Shown piece after piece: positions 25,338 to 38,056 of a stretch of DNA of 64,000 bases; the first letter of the stretch is position 1, and every line of letters starts with the position of its first letter. Origin of the DNA: Bacillus sp. MYb209 (GTDB lineage: Bacteria; Bacillota; Bacilli; Bacillales; Bacillaceae_G). The position numbers and the translations under genes were made by a program. The notes beneath the pieces were generated by a model. The model ran no database searches. It was not told the DNA's origin and saw only the letters and a list, made by a program, of their open reading frames with translations. The DNA lies in assembly GCF_002975175.1 (NCBI RefSeq), contig NZ_PCNZ01000016.1, forward strand, positions 46,834-110,833, written 5' to 3'.

Positions 25338-26924
25338 TTATTTTGAAGGAAGCTCCATCTCTTGTTTTCTAAGTTCAATACGGCGAATTTTTCCGGAAAT
25401 CGTTTTTGGTAGTTCATCTACAAATTCAATTTTGCGAGGGTATTTATATGGTGCAGTCAATTCTTTGACGTGTTGTTGGAGCACTGGAATTAATGTTTCT
25501 TCGTTCTTGTCTATATTCTCTCTTAATACGATAAATGCCTTCACGACACTTCCGCGAATTTCATCAGGGCTTGCGACAACCGCACATTCTCTTACATATG
25601 GATGTTTTACAAGTGCATCTTCTACTTCAAACGGTCCGATTGTATAACCAGAGCTAATAATAATATCATCTCCGCGACCTTCAAACCAGAAATAGCCGTC
25701 TTCATCTTTTTTCGCTTTATCACCGGTAATATAATAATCACCGCGGAATTGCATAGCTGTGCGCTCATCGTCTTTATAATATTGTTTAAAGAGTGCTGGT
25801 GTTTCAATGTGAACCGCAATATCACCAACCTCTCCTACCTGTACTGGAACTCCTTCCTCATTTACGATATCAACATGGTTTCCTGGCGTCGGTTTTCCCA
25901 TTGATCCTGGTCTAATGTCCATCCCTTTCATTATACCAACAAGTAACGTGTTTTCCGTTTGCCCATAGCCATCTCTTACTGTAATATCAAAATGCCTTTG
26001 GAACGTTCCAATGACTTCCCTGTTTAACGGCTCACCTGCTGATACAGCGCTATGTAACGCTTCTAAATTGTACTCACTTAAGTTGTCTACCTTTGCCATT
26101 AATCTATACTCAGTCGGCGTACAACAAAGCACATTCACCTTATTATCATCTAATAAATTTAAATATGTTTTTGGTTCAAACTTACCGTGATATACAAATC
26201 CTGTTGCGCCTGAACCGAGAGTCGCTAAAAACGGGCTCCAAATCCACTTTTGCCAACCTGGACTAGCCGTTGCCCATACAACATCATTTTCTTCAATTCC
26301 GAGCCAGTTTGGAGCGCTTGTACGTAAATGAGCGTATGCCCATGCATGCGTATGAACAACTCCTTTTGGATTTCCTGTCGTCCCTGACGTATAAGATAAA
26401 AAGACCATATCTTCTTTATCTGTCTTCGCCATTTCTAACATATCACTTTCCGTTTCTAATGCTGTTTTTAAATTCGTCCATCCATCTACTGATCGCTCGC
26501 TCAGGACGAATTTTTGAAGCGATTCCATCGCCTCTACCTCGTCAAATTGTCCAATATACGGTTCGTAGCTTACGATCGCCTTTACTTCTCCGTGCCCAAT
26601 ACGATACTCAATATCTTTTTTACGCAACATTTCTGAGCTTGGAATAACGACAAATCCTGCTTTAATCGCAGCAATATACGTCATGTAAGCTTCAATTAAG
26701 CGCGGCATCATAATAAGAAGCTTGTCCCCTTTTTGTAAGCCACTTTTTATAAAAGCGTTTCCAATTCTATTCGCACCTTGCATTAATTCAAAATATGTAA
26801 CCTCTCGTCTATTTCCTTTATCATCTTGCCAAATTAAAGAAAGCTTCTCTTTATCCTTCGTATATTTCTCTATTTCCGAAACTAAATTATAAGACGGTGG
26901 CGCCAACAATTCCTCTCTCTTCAT
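25338..26924 (-). CDS. Acyl-CoA synthetase, MbcS/YtcI type
   Basis: A 528-residue adenylate-forming acyl-CoA ligase of the AcsA-like branch. The AMP-binding motif is SYTSGTTGNPKGVVHTHAW (about residue 180), followed by DGYGQTEN, GDKAKKDEDGYFWFEGRGDD and the C-terminal PKTISGKIRR with the acetylatable Lys. Its position between ytcJ and sspA matches B. subtilis ytcI, whose staphylococcal relative is methylbutyryl-CoA synthetase (MbcS); that substrate is inference here. AAAGGAGG precedes the ATG. Confidence 0.9.
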   Translation of the reverse strand: MKREELLAPPSYNLVSEIEKYTKDKEKLSLIWQDDKGNRREVTYFELMQGANRIGNAFIKSGLQKGDKLLIMMPRLIEAYMTYIAAIKAGFVVIPSSEMLRKKDIEYRIGHGEVKAIVSYEPYIGQFDEVEAMESLQKFVLSERSVDGWTNLKTALETESDMLEMAKTDKEDMVFLSYTSGTTGNPKGVVHTHAWAYAHLRTSAPNWLGIEENDVVWATASPGWQKWIWSPFLATLGSGATGFVYHGKFEPKTYLNLLDDNKVNVLCCTPTEYRLMAKVDNLSEYNLEALHSAVSAGEPLNREVIGTFQRHFDITVRDGYGQTENTLLVGIMKGMDIRPGSMGKPTPGNHVDIVNEEGVPVQVGEVGDIAVHIETPALFKQYYKDDERTAMQFRGDYYITGDKAKKDEDGYFWFEGRGDDIIISSGYTIGPFEVEDALVKHPYVRECAVVASPDEIRGSVVKAFIVLRENIDKNEETLIPVLQQHVKELTAPYKYPRKIEFVDELPKTISGKIRRIELRKQEMELPSK

Positions 26925-27050
26925 ATAATATCCTCCTTTATTTCTATGCCTCTCTTATATAATAAAGAATTTTCAGTAAATTTTGAACCCTCTTCTTTTG
27001 ACAAATTTTTTACGCCCATGTCGAAATGAATTTATAACGACGCAAACAAC

Positions 27051-27082
27051 AAAAAGAAAGAGCGGGAGAACCCGCTCTTTCT
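27051..27082 (-). terminator. Terminator of sspA
   Basis: AAAGAGCGGG / CCCGCTCTTT (27057-27080) with an AGAA loop and minus-strand T-run. Confidence 0.9.
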
Positions 27083-27100
27083 AAGCCATCGTATATGGGA

Positions 27101-27295
27101 TTATTTTTGGTAACCGCCTAATTGTTGCTCAGCTAGTGAAACTAGACGTTTAGTAATTTCGCCACCAACAGATCCGTTAGCGCGAGATGTTGCATCAGCT
27201 CCAAGTTGAACACCAAACTCTTGAGCGATTTCGTATTTCATTTGATCTAATGCTGCTTGAGCACCAGATACTGCTAATTTATTTGTGCTTGCCAT
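27101..27295 (-). CDS. sspA: Alpha/beta-type small acid-soluble spore protein
   Basis: Coats and protects spore DNA, then is degraded on germination by GPR. The 64-residue protein has the two family signatures: [20 protein letters not shown], with the GPR cleavage site, and [16 protein letters not shown]. It lies next to thiI as in B. subtilis sspA. AAGGAGGTGATACAAC precedes the ATG. A sequence fitting a sigma-G promoter is found just upstream, consistent with forespore expression. Confidence 0.97.
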   Translation of the reverse strand: MASTNKLAVSGAQAALDQMKYEIAQEFGVQLGADATSRANGSVGGEITKRLVSLAEQQLGGYQK

Positions 27296-27318
27296 GTTGT
27301 ATCACCTCCTTGTGAGTA

Positions 27319-27348
27319 TAGAGTGTGATAAACAACATGACTTCATGC
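27319..27348 (-). promoter_or_regulatory. Sigma-G-like promoter of sspA
   Basis: Minus strand: GCATG (27348-27344), 18-base spacer, CACTCTA (27325-27319), against sigma-G GHATR-N18-CATNHTA with one mismatch. Confidence 0.6.
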
Positions 27349-27374
27349 ACATCTGAATGTGGTAATTTATGGGT

Positions 27375-28595
<1,221 letters not shown>

Positions 28596-29738
28596 TTACC
28601 TCATCACTTCATATAATTTTGGCATTGTCTCTTTAACAATACCTTCAAATTGTTTTACTTCTTCCATCGTGTTGTCCGGTGCTAGACTAATGCGAATCGC
28701 ACTTGTAACTGCGGCGTGCGGTACTCCCATTGACACTAGTACTCGGCTCACTTCATTTGCTTTTGAAGAACAAGCAGACTTCGTCGATACATATACACCA
28801 TGCTCTTCTAAAGCATGAACGACTACTTCTGGTTTTAAACCGACAAATGATACATTTAAAATGTGCGGTGCCGCATATTCAAGTGACGTATTAATTGTTA
28901 CAGCTTCCATCTCTTTAAAGAAACGGACCAGCTCTGTTTGTAAATTTTGCAAATGAACTACCTTTTCTTTCACTTGTTCCATCGTCATACGAAGTGCTTT
29001 CACCATCGCTACAATACCAGGTAAATTTTCTGTACCTGAACGATACTTGAGCTCTTGTTGACCACCTGATAAGATTGGATCTAATCTTACACCATCACGT
29101 ACGTAAAGAAGACCTGTCCCCTTTACGCTATGAAATTTATGTCCAGATATTGAACAAAGGTCAATATGAGAAGCGTATAAATCAAGTGGTACTTTTCCTA
29201 TCCCTTGTACATGGTCCACGTGGAATCTTACTTTCGGATGGTTCGATAATAATGTTCCAATTTCAGCAACGGGCTGAATCGCTCCAGTCTCGTTGTTCAC
29301 ATGAATAATTGACACAAGAATCGTATCTTCACGAAGCGCTCGTTTTACATCTTCTACCGATACAACACCATGCTCATTAACCGGTAAATATGTTACATCA
29401 AAACCGAGATCTTCTAATTGTTTATATGCCTCAAACACAGACGCGTGTTCAATATTTGTTGTAATGATATGTTTGCCGCGCGAACGATTCCTCATCGCTA
29501 TCCCTTTAATCGCAAGGTTATTCCCTTCCGTTCCACCTGATGTGAAAATAATTTCAGAAGGTTTAACGTGAAGAAGCTGTGCTGCAATCGTTCTCGATTG
29601 TGTTAATAGACGCTCTGCCTCTCCTCCAAGCGAATGAATAGAAGAAGGATTACCAAAATATTTCCCAGCAACCGTTACGTACGATTGAAGAGCTTCTGGA
29701 TATGGCTTCGTCGTCGCACTATTATCAAAATAGATCAT
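28596..29738 (-). CDS. iscS: Cysteine desulfurase (IscS/NifZ type)
   Basis: PLP enzyme that takes sulfur from cysteine to supply ThiI. The 380-residue protein has the PLP lysine in CSISGHKFHSVKGTG (about residue 203), HVDHVQGIGK, and the persulfide-carrying Cys in TKSACSSKANEVSRVL (about 326). Position directly before thiI corresponds to B. subtilis nifZ, which is dedicated to tRNA thiolation. GGGGAAGAACG precedes the ATG. Confidence 0.96.
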   Translation of the reverse strand: MIYFDNSATTKPYPEALQSYVTVAGKYFGNPSSIHSLGGEAERLLTQSRTIAAQLLHVKPSEIIFTSGGTEGNNLAIKGIAMRNRSRGKHIITTNIEHASVFEAYKQLEDLGFDVTYLPVNEHGVVSVEDVKRALREDTILVSIIHVNNETGAIQPVAEIGTLLSNHPKVRFHVDHVQGIGKVPLDLYASHIDLCSISGHKFHSVKGTGLLYVRDGVRLDPILSGGQQELKYRSGTENLPGIVAMVKALRMTMEQVKEKVVHLQNLQTELVRFFKEMEAVTINTSLEYAAPHILNVSFVGLKPEVVVHALEEHGVYVSTKSACSSKANEVSRVLVSMGVPHAAVTSAIRISLAPDNTMEEVKQFEGIVKETMPKLYEVMR

Positions 29739-29999
29739 CGTTCTTCCCCTTTCAGCGCTATCACATCATATAATCATATCACAAATACGTGTAATTACGC
29801 TAAGACTACTCAAAGGTTCCGTTTTTGTATAAAAGTGTACATTTCCCCCCGCCATTTGCAGGCATACTGAGTGGTGAAGATTAATAATCAGTGGTGGATG
29901 AAACCCCATCACTTATGGTTTCACTTTATTTTGAAACGAACAACCTTACTGTATTCCGCTATTCATTATAGCAACATCGACTTCAAAATTACACAAAAA

Positions 30000-31818
<1,819 letters not shown>

Positions 31819-31928
31819 CTAACAATGTTCTAATCATACCATGTAATGACGTGTTTTTGACCTAGTTTTTTTTAAAATTTCATGTTTCTTTAAATGTAAA
31901 TGTAATCTTTCTTAAAATTCCGCTTATT

Positions 31929-32771
31929 CTATTCTCCGCCCTCAAATGAATGCAATAAAGAGCTCTCTTTCATATGAGAGACGAAATAAATCTTTCGCAT
32001 TAGTGGTGGTTCTACAGAAATCGCACGCACGTTACCTTGCATTACGGCTTGCTGTACAGCTGTTTCTGGAAGCAACGTTATACCAAGTCCAGCTCCTACC
32101 ATCGCAATCATCGGTTCTGCATAAGATGTTTCAACTGCAATTATTGGCTTCGCGCCCATACATTGAAACACATTCATAATCATTTTCCTTACATCGCATA
32201 TTTCTGGGTATACAATTAGCTTTTCATTTTGCAACTCTTCCATTTTGATTACCCTTTTCGCTCTATACGGATGATCATTCGAAACAGCACAAACGATTTT
32301 TTCTTCCCGTATTTCTTTTATATACGTAGCGCCTTCTACTACTGAATCGATGAACATCGCTTCAATTTTTCGCTCTTTAAATAACTCCATCAATACTTTC
32401 GTATGCTCAATTTGCCATTCTATTTCATATGTATCCTCTAATAAGTCTTTACACTTTGATATGTAATGAGCCGCTAAACTCGGTAATATCCCTATTGAAA
32501 TTTTCCGTTTCTCTTGATATTCCTTCATTTCCGTTTTCACTACATTTATTTGCTCCAAAATCGGTAACATTCTTTTTATAAATAACTCTCCAGCTTTTGT
32601 TAATTCTACCCCTTGAGCGGAACGTTTTAATAAAGTAACCTCTAAGTCAGCTTCTAATCTTTGAATTTGTTTACTAAGCGCTGGTTGTGAAATATGTAAA
32701 AGCTTACTTGCTTTTGATAAACTTCGCGTATGCTTTACTTCAATAAACGATCGTACTGCCTCCAAATCCAT
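31929..32771 (-). CDS. LysR-family transcriptional regulator
   Basis: A 280-residue LTTR with the N-terminal winged helix-turn-helix MDLEAVRSFIEVKHTRSLSK, ASKLLHISQPALSKQIQRLE, and a C-terminal substrate-binding domain. It is divergent from a DMT-family transporter with about 125 bases between them, the classic LTTR layout, so the transporter is its probable target. GAGGTG supports the ATG at 32771, six codons inside the longest frame. Inducer unknown. Confidence 0.93.
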   Translation of the reverse strand: MDLEAVRSFIEVKHTRSLSKASKLLHISQPALSKQIQRLEADLEVTLLKRSAQGVELTKAGELFIKRMLPILEQINVVKTEMKEYQEKRKISIGILPSLAAHYISKCKDLLEDTYEIEWQIEHTKVLMELFKERKIEAMFIDSVVEGATYIKEIREEKIVCAVSNDHPYRAKRVIKMEELQNEKLIVYPEICDVRKMIMNVFQCMGAKPIIAVETSYAEPMIAMVGAGLGITLLPETAVQQAVMQGNVRAISVEPPLMRKIYFVSHMKESSLLHSFEGGE

Positions 32772-32895
32772 CCTACACACCTCTAACAAAAAGTTATAAC
32801 TGCCATAAAAAATCGATATTTCCTTCTACAAAGAATTACTCTTTATACTTATTTTATCAACTTACTATAACGAAATAGAAAGGGGAATGATACTC

Positions 32896-33840
32896 TTGGC
32901 AAAAAAACAAATGCTACTCGGATCCATTCTATGCTTACTTGCTGTAACGGCTTGGGGATTTATGTTTCCTGTAATGGCAAATGCCTTGCAATTTATCGAT
33001 CCGTTCTTCTTCACAACTATCCGATACGGATCAGCAGCTATGATTTTCCTTATTCTGCTCTTAATTATCGAAGGGAAAAATTCTCTCCGCTTAGAAAAAA
33101 GAACACTTTCTTTATTCTTTTACGGAACAGTCGGTTTCGCTGGGTATGGATTTCTCATTTTCTATGGACAACAACTTGCTGGGCCTTCCGGAGCGATTCA
33201 TGCGGCTATGATTCAGTCTCTTATGCCACTTATCGCTCTGTTATTACAATGGATAACAAAAAATCGCCGTCCACAATACTACACATTTCTCTGTATGTTC
33301 GTTGCATTACTCGGTGTTATGCTTGTCATTTCAAAAGGAAATATTGACTTATTATTTGGAGCTGCAAGTCACGTATCAACGAATATATTTATGTTATGCG
33401 GCGTTACTTGCTGGGTAATTTACACGAATGGCGGTGCTAATTTCAAGTCTTGGTCACCACTTAGATACACAACATTAACTTGTTTATTCGGTTCTATTTC
33501 ACTCGTTATAATCGTTACTGCATTAACAATCACAAATATAATTTCTGTACCGTCACTGCATACAGTTATGAGCGTTCGTTTTGAACTCTTTTATATGTCG
33601 ATCGTTGCGGGGGTTATCGCTGTATTTTGCTGGAACACGGGAAATCGATATATTTCATCTATTAACGGCATATTATTTATGAATTTAGTTCCTGTACTTG
33701 CACTTATCGGTTCTATGTTTCAAGGTTATACTGTCGATAATATAGAAATTGCCGGCGCCTCATTAACAATTATTGCGCTAGTATGCAACAATTTATGGCA
33801 AAGAAAACAAGATATAAAAATCCCCACCTCAGTTCGTTAG
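32896..33840 (+). CDS. DMT-superfamily (EamA) transporter
   Basis: A 314-residue inner-membrane permease with two EamA repeats and about ten helices, including LLAVTAWGFMFPVMANAL at the start and SINGILFMNLVPVLALIGSM in the second repeat. Such proteins export amino acids or other metabolites. AAAGGGGA points to the TTG at 32896; an ATG at 32887 is only one base from that site. It is divergent from the LysR regulator. Its stop lies within a bidirectional terminator shared with refZ. Confidence 0.88.
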   Translation: MAKKQMLLGSILCLLAVTAWGFMFPVMANALQFIDPFFFTTIRYGSAAMIFLILLLIIEGKNSLRLEKRTLSLFFYGTVGFAGYGFLIFYGQQLAGPSGAIHAAMIQSLMPLIALLLQWITKNRRPQYYTFLCMFVALLGVMLVISKGNIDLLFGAASHVSTNIFMLCGVTCWVIYTNGGANFKSWSPLRYTTLTCLFGSISLVIIVTALTITNIISVPSLHTVMSVRFELFYMSIVAGVIAVFCWNTGNRYISSINGILFMNLVPVLALIGSMFQGYTVDNIEIAGASLTIIALVCNNLWQRKQDIKIPTSVR

Positions 33841-33852
33841 GTGGGGATTTTT
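33816..33852. terminator. Bidirectional terminator between transporter and refZ
   Basis: AAAAATCCCCACCT (33816-33829) / AGGTGGGGATTTTT (33839-33852), overlapping the stop codons on both sides. Confidence 0.9.
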
Positions 33853-34490
33853 CACATATGAACAGCTCTTGGCAGTTCATAATACATACTCGCTTTATAT
33901 AATGTTCGTTCCATCCATTGCTCAATTTCCTTCGTATACATTTCTAAGAAAAACGTCTCAGACGGAAATGAGTGTAGCACCTCTGATATATATTGTGGAT
34001 ATAAAAATGGCATATTCATCATGCCTTTTAATTGCGTCATAAACATTGTAAAAGATACCTTTTTAAATTCTTGCTTCATTTGTCCTTGTTTAATGATTTG
34101 CTCTATATAATATCTTTCTCTAGAAAAATAAACGGTCATCACTTCACGAATTAATGTCGTATCAAGCGAAAGCTCTCTATAAAAAAAACGTGTCAGTTCT
34201 CTATTATCAAATTGATATCGTAAAATCCGGCGCACCATTTGCACCATCACATCTTTAGCCGATAAATATTCTCTCTGTTCAAATGACGTTTCAATTACGT
34301 GAATATATCCTTCTAAAAAATCAGTAATAAGCTGTTCTAATAACCCTTGCTTTCCAGCAAAATAATATGAAATATTCGCTACATTCACATCCGCTCGCTT
34401 TGCAATGTCTCGCACTGATGTCCCGTCATAACCTTTCGTATTAAACAACGATATTGCCGCATCAATTACCTTTTGTTTCGTCTGCTTCAT
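33852..34490 (-). CDS. refZ: TetR-family forespore capture regulator RefZ
   Basis: A 212-residue TetR-type protein. The HTH is KGYDGTSVRDIAKRADVNVA followed by NISYYFAGKQGLLEQL. Position between ezrA and the GAF-domain methionine sulfoxide reductase matches B. subtilis yttP/refZ, a DNA-binding inhibitor of Z-ring formation used to place the chromosome in the forespore. AGGAAGTG precedes the ATG at 34490. Orthology rests on order and domain type; binding sites were not searched genome-wide. Confidence 0.85.
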   Translation of the reverse strand: MKQTKQKVIDAAISLFNTKGYDGTSVRDIAKRADVNVANISYYFAGKQGLLEQLITDFLEGYIHVIETSFEQREYLSAKDVMVQMVRRILRYQFDNRELTRFFYRELSLDTTLIREVMTVYFSRERYYIEQIIKQGQMKQEFKKVSFTMFMTQLKGMMNMPFLYPQYISEVLHSFPSETFFLEMYTKEIEQWMERTLYKASMYYELPRAVHM

Positions 34491-34637
34491 GCGCTCACTT
34501 CCTCTCAATGAACAGCTATAGTTTAAATTTCTTGACTTTTAAGACAAATTCCTTTAATTTTCTATCGACAAAGTCATGTGAAATACATCGTATTTTGCTA
34601 TCATTTTACATATCTCGATAAAAAGGGAGTTGTTTCC

Positions 34638-35117
34638 ATGTTTACAAAAGAAAGTTATGCAGGATCTCGTGAAGAGCAATATGAGACACTAATTAAACAA
34701 CTGGATGCATTATTAACTGGCGAACCGAACGTAGTCGCAAACTTATCAAATGCGTCCGCACTATTAAATCAATTTTTAGATCGCGTTAATTGGGTTGGCT
34801 TTTATGTAACAGAAGGAAATCAGCTTGTTCTTGGACCATTCCAAGGAATGCCAGCTTGCGTGCGCATTCCGTTCGGACGCGGTGTTTGCGGCGTTGCAGC
34901 TGAAACAAAAACAACGCAACTTGTAGCGGACGTGCACCAATTCCCAGGACATATCGCTTGCGATAGTGCCTCTAATTCTGAAATCGTTGTACCTATTATG
35001 AAAGAAGGAAATATCATTGGTGTACTCGATATTGATAGCCCTGAAAAAAATCGTTTCGATGAAGTAGATCAGCACTATTTAGAAAAGTTTGTGGAAACAC
35101 TCCTAAAACATATTTAA
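34638..35117 (+). CDS. msrC: Free methionine-R-sulfoxide reductase (GAF domain)
   Basis: A 159-residue single-GAF protein of the fRMsr family. The catalytic and resolving Cys are visible in GPFQGMPACVRIPFGRGVCG and the third in GHIACDSASNSEIVVP. It reduces free methionine-(R)-sulfoxide in the cytoplasm. AAAGGGAG precedes the ATG at 34638; the frame upstream to 34578 is not coding. It is divergent from refZ, as B. subtilis ytsP is. Confidence 0.93.
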   Translation: MFTKESYAGSREEQYETLIKQLDALLTGEPNVVANLSNASALLNQFLDRVNWVGFYVTEGNQLVLGPFQGMPACVRIPFGRGVCGVAAETKTTQLVADVHQFPGHIACDSASNSEIVVPIMKEGNIIGVLDIDSPEKNRFDEVDQHYLEKFVETLLKHI

Positions 35118-35123
35118 AAAAAG

Positions 35124-35182
35124 AAAAGAGTGAGCTATCGATTAAGTACGTAACGTACGAAACCGATAGCTCACTCTTTTTT
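35124..35182. terminator. Long bidirectional terminator
   Basis: AAAAGAGTGAGCTATCG (35124-35140) pairs perfectly with CGATAGCTCACTCTTTT (35164-35180); the loop itself contains ACGTAACGT. Confidence 0.9.
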
Positions 35183-36359
35183 ATTGATTACTAACAGTTG
35201 ATATCCTCTTTAGTGCCTGTTCTAAATCAGAAACGATATCTTCCCATGATTCTAAACCGACAGATAGGCGTATTAAATTATCGAAAATACCCATTTCTTT
35301 TCTTAGTTCAGCTGGAATAGCTGCATGCGTCATCGTCGCTGGATGCTGAATTAACGTTTCTGTATCACCTAAACTTACAGCAATTGTAATAAAATGGAGG
35401 TCATTGATAAACGACTGTGTTTCCTCTTTTCCACCTTTAATTGAAAAAGAAATAACGCCCCCGCCTCGTTTCATTTGCCGGGATGCTAATTCCCCTTCTG
35501 GATACCAAACACCTTCTACCGCTTCATGATTTTTCAAAAACGATACAATTTTTTCCGCATTATCACAATGACGATCCATTCTTACTGCTAATGTTTTTAA
35601 TCCGCGTAACAATAACCACGCGTCAAACGGCGCCATAATACCGCCTATATCTTTTCGCATCGGACGGATTTTGTCAGCTAACGCTTTCGTTTTACAAATT
35701 GTTACACCCGCTACAACATCCCCGTGACCACCAATATATTTTGTCGCACTGTGAACGACGGCGTCACAACCGAGCTCAAGAGGTCTTTGTAAATAAGGTG
35801 AACAAAACGTATTATCGACAATAACAAGCAAGTCATTTCGCTTCGCTACCCCGATCACCTTTTCTAAATCAATTAATTTCATCGTTGGATTAATCGGTGT
35901 TTCAACGAAAATGAGCTTTGTATTTGGACGAATTTTATTTTCAATATCAGTCTCTGTCTCCATATCACAAAACGAGTGAGTAATCATAAATTTTTCTTCT
36001 AATATTTCTAAAAAACCGTAAGTACATCCATATAATCCATTTGAACAAATAATATGATCTCCAGCCTTTAGAAAACCGATTAACGTTGCTGAAATGGCTG
36101 CCATACCTGAACCGAATGCCAGCGCTTCCTCTCCACCTTCTAAAACAGCCATACGTTCTTCAAATAATTTCACAGTTGGATTCCCAAGCCTTGAATAAAT
36201 ATAAGATGGATCTTCTCCCGCAAAACTCGCTTCTCCTTGCTGTGCTGTCTCAAACGTAAATGTAGAAGTTTGAAATAAAGGTGGTGTTAAACTCCCTTTA
36301 TTTTCATTTGATTCATATCCGTGATGAATTAATGCTGTCTCCATATGTTTCTTTTTCAT
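35181..36359 (-). CDS. megL: Methionine gamma-lyase-like PLP enzyme
   Basis: A 392-residue Cys/Met-metabolism PLP enzyme. The PLP lysine is in VVHSATKYIGGHGDV (about residue 208). The Cys in GLYGCTYGFL matches the active-site Cys that marks methionine gamma-lyases against cystathionine lyases, and YSRLGNPTV is conserved. It would yield methanethiol, ammonia and 2-oxobutyrate. GGGGGATG precedes the ATG. A TGTAAGCGTTTCA sequence (36436-36448) upstream looks like a partial cre. Cystathionine lyase activity remains possible. Confidence 0.85.
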   Translation of the reverse strand: MKKKHMETALIHHGYESNENKGSLTPPLFQTSTFTFETAQQGEASFAGEDPSYIYSRLGNPTVKLFEERMAVLEGGEEALAFGSGMAAISATLIGFLKAGDHIICSNGLYGCTYGFLEILEEKFMITHSFCDMETETDIENKIRPNTKLIFVETPINPTMKLIDLEKVIGVAKRNDLLVIVDNTFCSPYLQRPLELGCDAVVHSATKYIGGHGDVVAGVTICKTKALADKIRPMRKDIGGIMAPFDAWLLLRGLKTLAVRMDRHCDNAEKIVSFLKNHEAVEGVWYPEGELASRQMKRGGGVISFSIKGGKEETQSFINDLHFITIAVSLGDTETLIQHPATMTHAAIPAELRKEMGIFDNLIRLSVGLESWEDIVSDLEQALKRISTVSNQ

Positions 36360-36536
36360 AAAAACATCCCCCTTATGTCTTTATTGCCACATATCCACCA
36401 GAAAAAATCTGATGAACGTTTTTACCACATTTTATGTAAGCGTTTCACTTCTGTTTCTATTTCTTCTTTTATATTATTTTAAATTCCTTCTTGCTAATTT
36501 CCAAAATTTATCTGCATAAAACAAAAAGGGAGTCGC

Positions 36537-36565
36537 TTGACGAAATCACAGCTAAAAGATATAAT
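36537..36565 (+). promoter_or_regulatory. Sigma-A promoter of rpsD
   Basis: TTGACG (36537-36542), 17-base spacer, TATAAT (36560-36565). Transcription would start near 36572. Confidence 0.85.
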
Positions 36566-36574
36566 AGCGTTTGT

Positions 36575-36757
36575 GTAAAATAAAAAGGCAGCCTTGTAAT
36601 GTGAGTTTATCGTTTGTATTTTGTTCCTCTGCGGAGGTGTATCTCGTAACTCCCTGCTGCTGGAGCGAAGGTACATGAAAACAAAATACCCGTAAATATC
36701 GATTACGTCTGTTTTTATTTTACGAAAATAAAAACATTTTTAAAGGAGGAGTCAACT
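36575..36757 (+). ncRNA. S4-responsive leader of rpsD mRNA
   Basis: About 185 bases of structured leader lie between the promoter and rpsD, with GC-rich paired blocks such as TCCTCTGCGGAGG and CTCCCTGCTGCTGGAG. In B. subtilis the rpsD leader is bound by S4 for feedback control; position and features fit. The fold was not computed. Confidence 0.65.
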
Positions 36758-37360
36758 ATGGCTCGTTATACAGGTCCAGCATGGAAACTGTCTCGTCGTC
36801 TTGGAATCTCTCTAAGCGGCACAGGAAAAGAATTAGAAAAACGCCCTTACGCACCAGGTCCTCACGGTCCTAACCAACGTAAGAAACTTTCAGAATACGG
36901 TTTACAATTACAAGAGAAACAAAAACTTCGTCACATGTACGGCATGACTGAGCGTCAATTCCGTCGCACATTTGACCAAGCAGGTAAAATGCCTGGTAAG
37001 CACGGCGAAAACTTCATGATCCTTCTTGAAGCTCGTCTTGACAACCTAGTTTACCGCATGGGCTTAGCTCGCACTCGTCGTGCAGCTCGCCAATTAGTAA
37101 ACCACGGTCACATCACGGTTGATGGAGCTCGCGTAGATATCCCATCTTACCGCGTTAAACCTGGTCAAACTATCAGCGTTCGCGAAAAATCTAACAGCCT
37201 TGTTGTTGTTAAAGAAGCGATCGAAGTTAACAACTTCGTACCAGAATACTTAACTTTCGATGCTGATAAGTTAGAAGCTACTTACACTCGTCACGCTGAG
37301 CGTCCTGAGTTAGCAGCTGAAATCAACGAAGCATTAATCGTAGAGTTCTACTCTCGTTAA
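36758..37360 (+). CDS. rpsD: 30S ribosomal protein S4
   Basis: Primary 16S rRNA-binding protein of the small subunit and its own translational repressor. The 200-residue protein begins [20 protein letters not shown] and carries the S4 RNA-binding domain at about residues 92-155 ([20 protein letters not shown]). It is encoded alone, as in Bacillus, under a consensus promoter and a structured leader. Codon use is strongly biased, as expected of a highly expressed gene. AAAGGAGG precedes the ATG. Confidence 0.99.
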   Translation: MARYTGPAWKLSRRLGISLSGTGKELEKRPYAPGPHGPNQRKKLSEYGLQLQEKQKLRHMYGMTERQFRRTFDQAGKMPGKHGENFMILLEARLDNLVYRMGLARTRRAARQLVNHGHITVDGARVDIPSYRVKPGQTISVREKSNSLVVVKEAIEVNNFVPEYLTFDADKLEATYTRHAERPELAAEINEALIVEFYSR

Positions 37361-37387
37361 TCTCGGTACTCTGCAAAGAGTTGTATT

Positions 37388-37432
37388 AAAAGCCTTAGGA
37401 ACCTTGTTTATCAAGGGGCCTGGGCTTTTTTT
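37388..37432 (+). terminator. Terminator of rpsD
   Basis: AAAAGCC...CCTTG / CAAGG...GGCTTTTTTT branched stem. The 250 bases after it (37435-37687) are AT-rich and show no gene or repeat that I can support. Confidence 0.85.
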
Positions 37433-37687
37433 ATTTATATAACTGTCGTATGTATAGTAAGATACTTCAAGGAAGTTTTTTCATGAGTTATGGATAATCG
37501 TCCTTGCTTCTCTTTTATTCATTTCAACGATTGGATTCTCTTTAATACTAGCTCCGTTTATTGTGCAGAATTTTATAATCCACCTTCATTACATGCTGTT
37601 ATACTTATTCCCTTAAACATATAATCATTTCGTTTTCAGACTACTCCTTTTTTCATTACTTCCAAATCATATCTCAATAGAAAAAGC

Positions 37688-37728
37688 TACCAAAGAAACT
37701 AAAACGTTCCCTCTGATAGCCCTTATTT
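37688..37728 (-). terminator. Terminator of the 42-codon ORF
   Basis: On the minus strand CTATCAGAGGGA pairs with TTTCTTTGGTAG through several G-U pairs, followed by CTTTTTCTATT. Confidence 0.6.
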
Positions 37729-37739
37729 ATATATTAAAG

Positions 37740-37868
37740 TTATTTATTTTCCTCTTTTTGAACATATACATAAGCATCTTTCTGCTCTTTATGTACATCA
37801 ACCTTAGTATTCTCTGCAAGCTGACCCGCATTTAGCAAAGAAAAAATAATGAGCGCTTCTAGTGACAT
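37740..37868 (-). CDS. 42-residue small protein
   Basis: Reads MSLEALIIFSLLNAGQLAEN, then a charged tail TKVDVHKEQKDAYVYVQKEE and NK. The N-terminus is a short hydrophobic helix; the tail is hydrophilic and could lie on either membrane face. GAAAGGAGTG precedes the ATG with a rather long spacing of about twelve bases, and a terminator-like stem follows. These flanking signals argue for a real gene. No family recognised. Confidence 0.55.
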   Translation of the reverse strand: MSLEALIIFSLLNAGQLAENTKVDVHKEQKDAYVYVQKEENK

Positions 37869-38056
37869 TTTGTTTTATCACTCCTTTCTATTTGTTATAC
37901 GTTTATCATACCGCTTACATGTGATTTCCGTATGAACTCGAAAAGGAGATTAAAACAAAAAAGTTGCAGGACTACTAACTGCATTCTATCCCAAAAATAA
38001 TTTATTAAAGCAAATTATTACGTTATAATAACCAGAAAATGGGAGGGCGCTTCATT

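Noticed and set aside
36436-36448. TGTAAGCGTTTCA as a cre site for megL
   Set aside because: The right half does not fit the 14-base consensus spacing; mentioned only within the gene entry.
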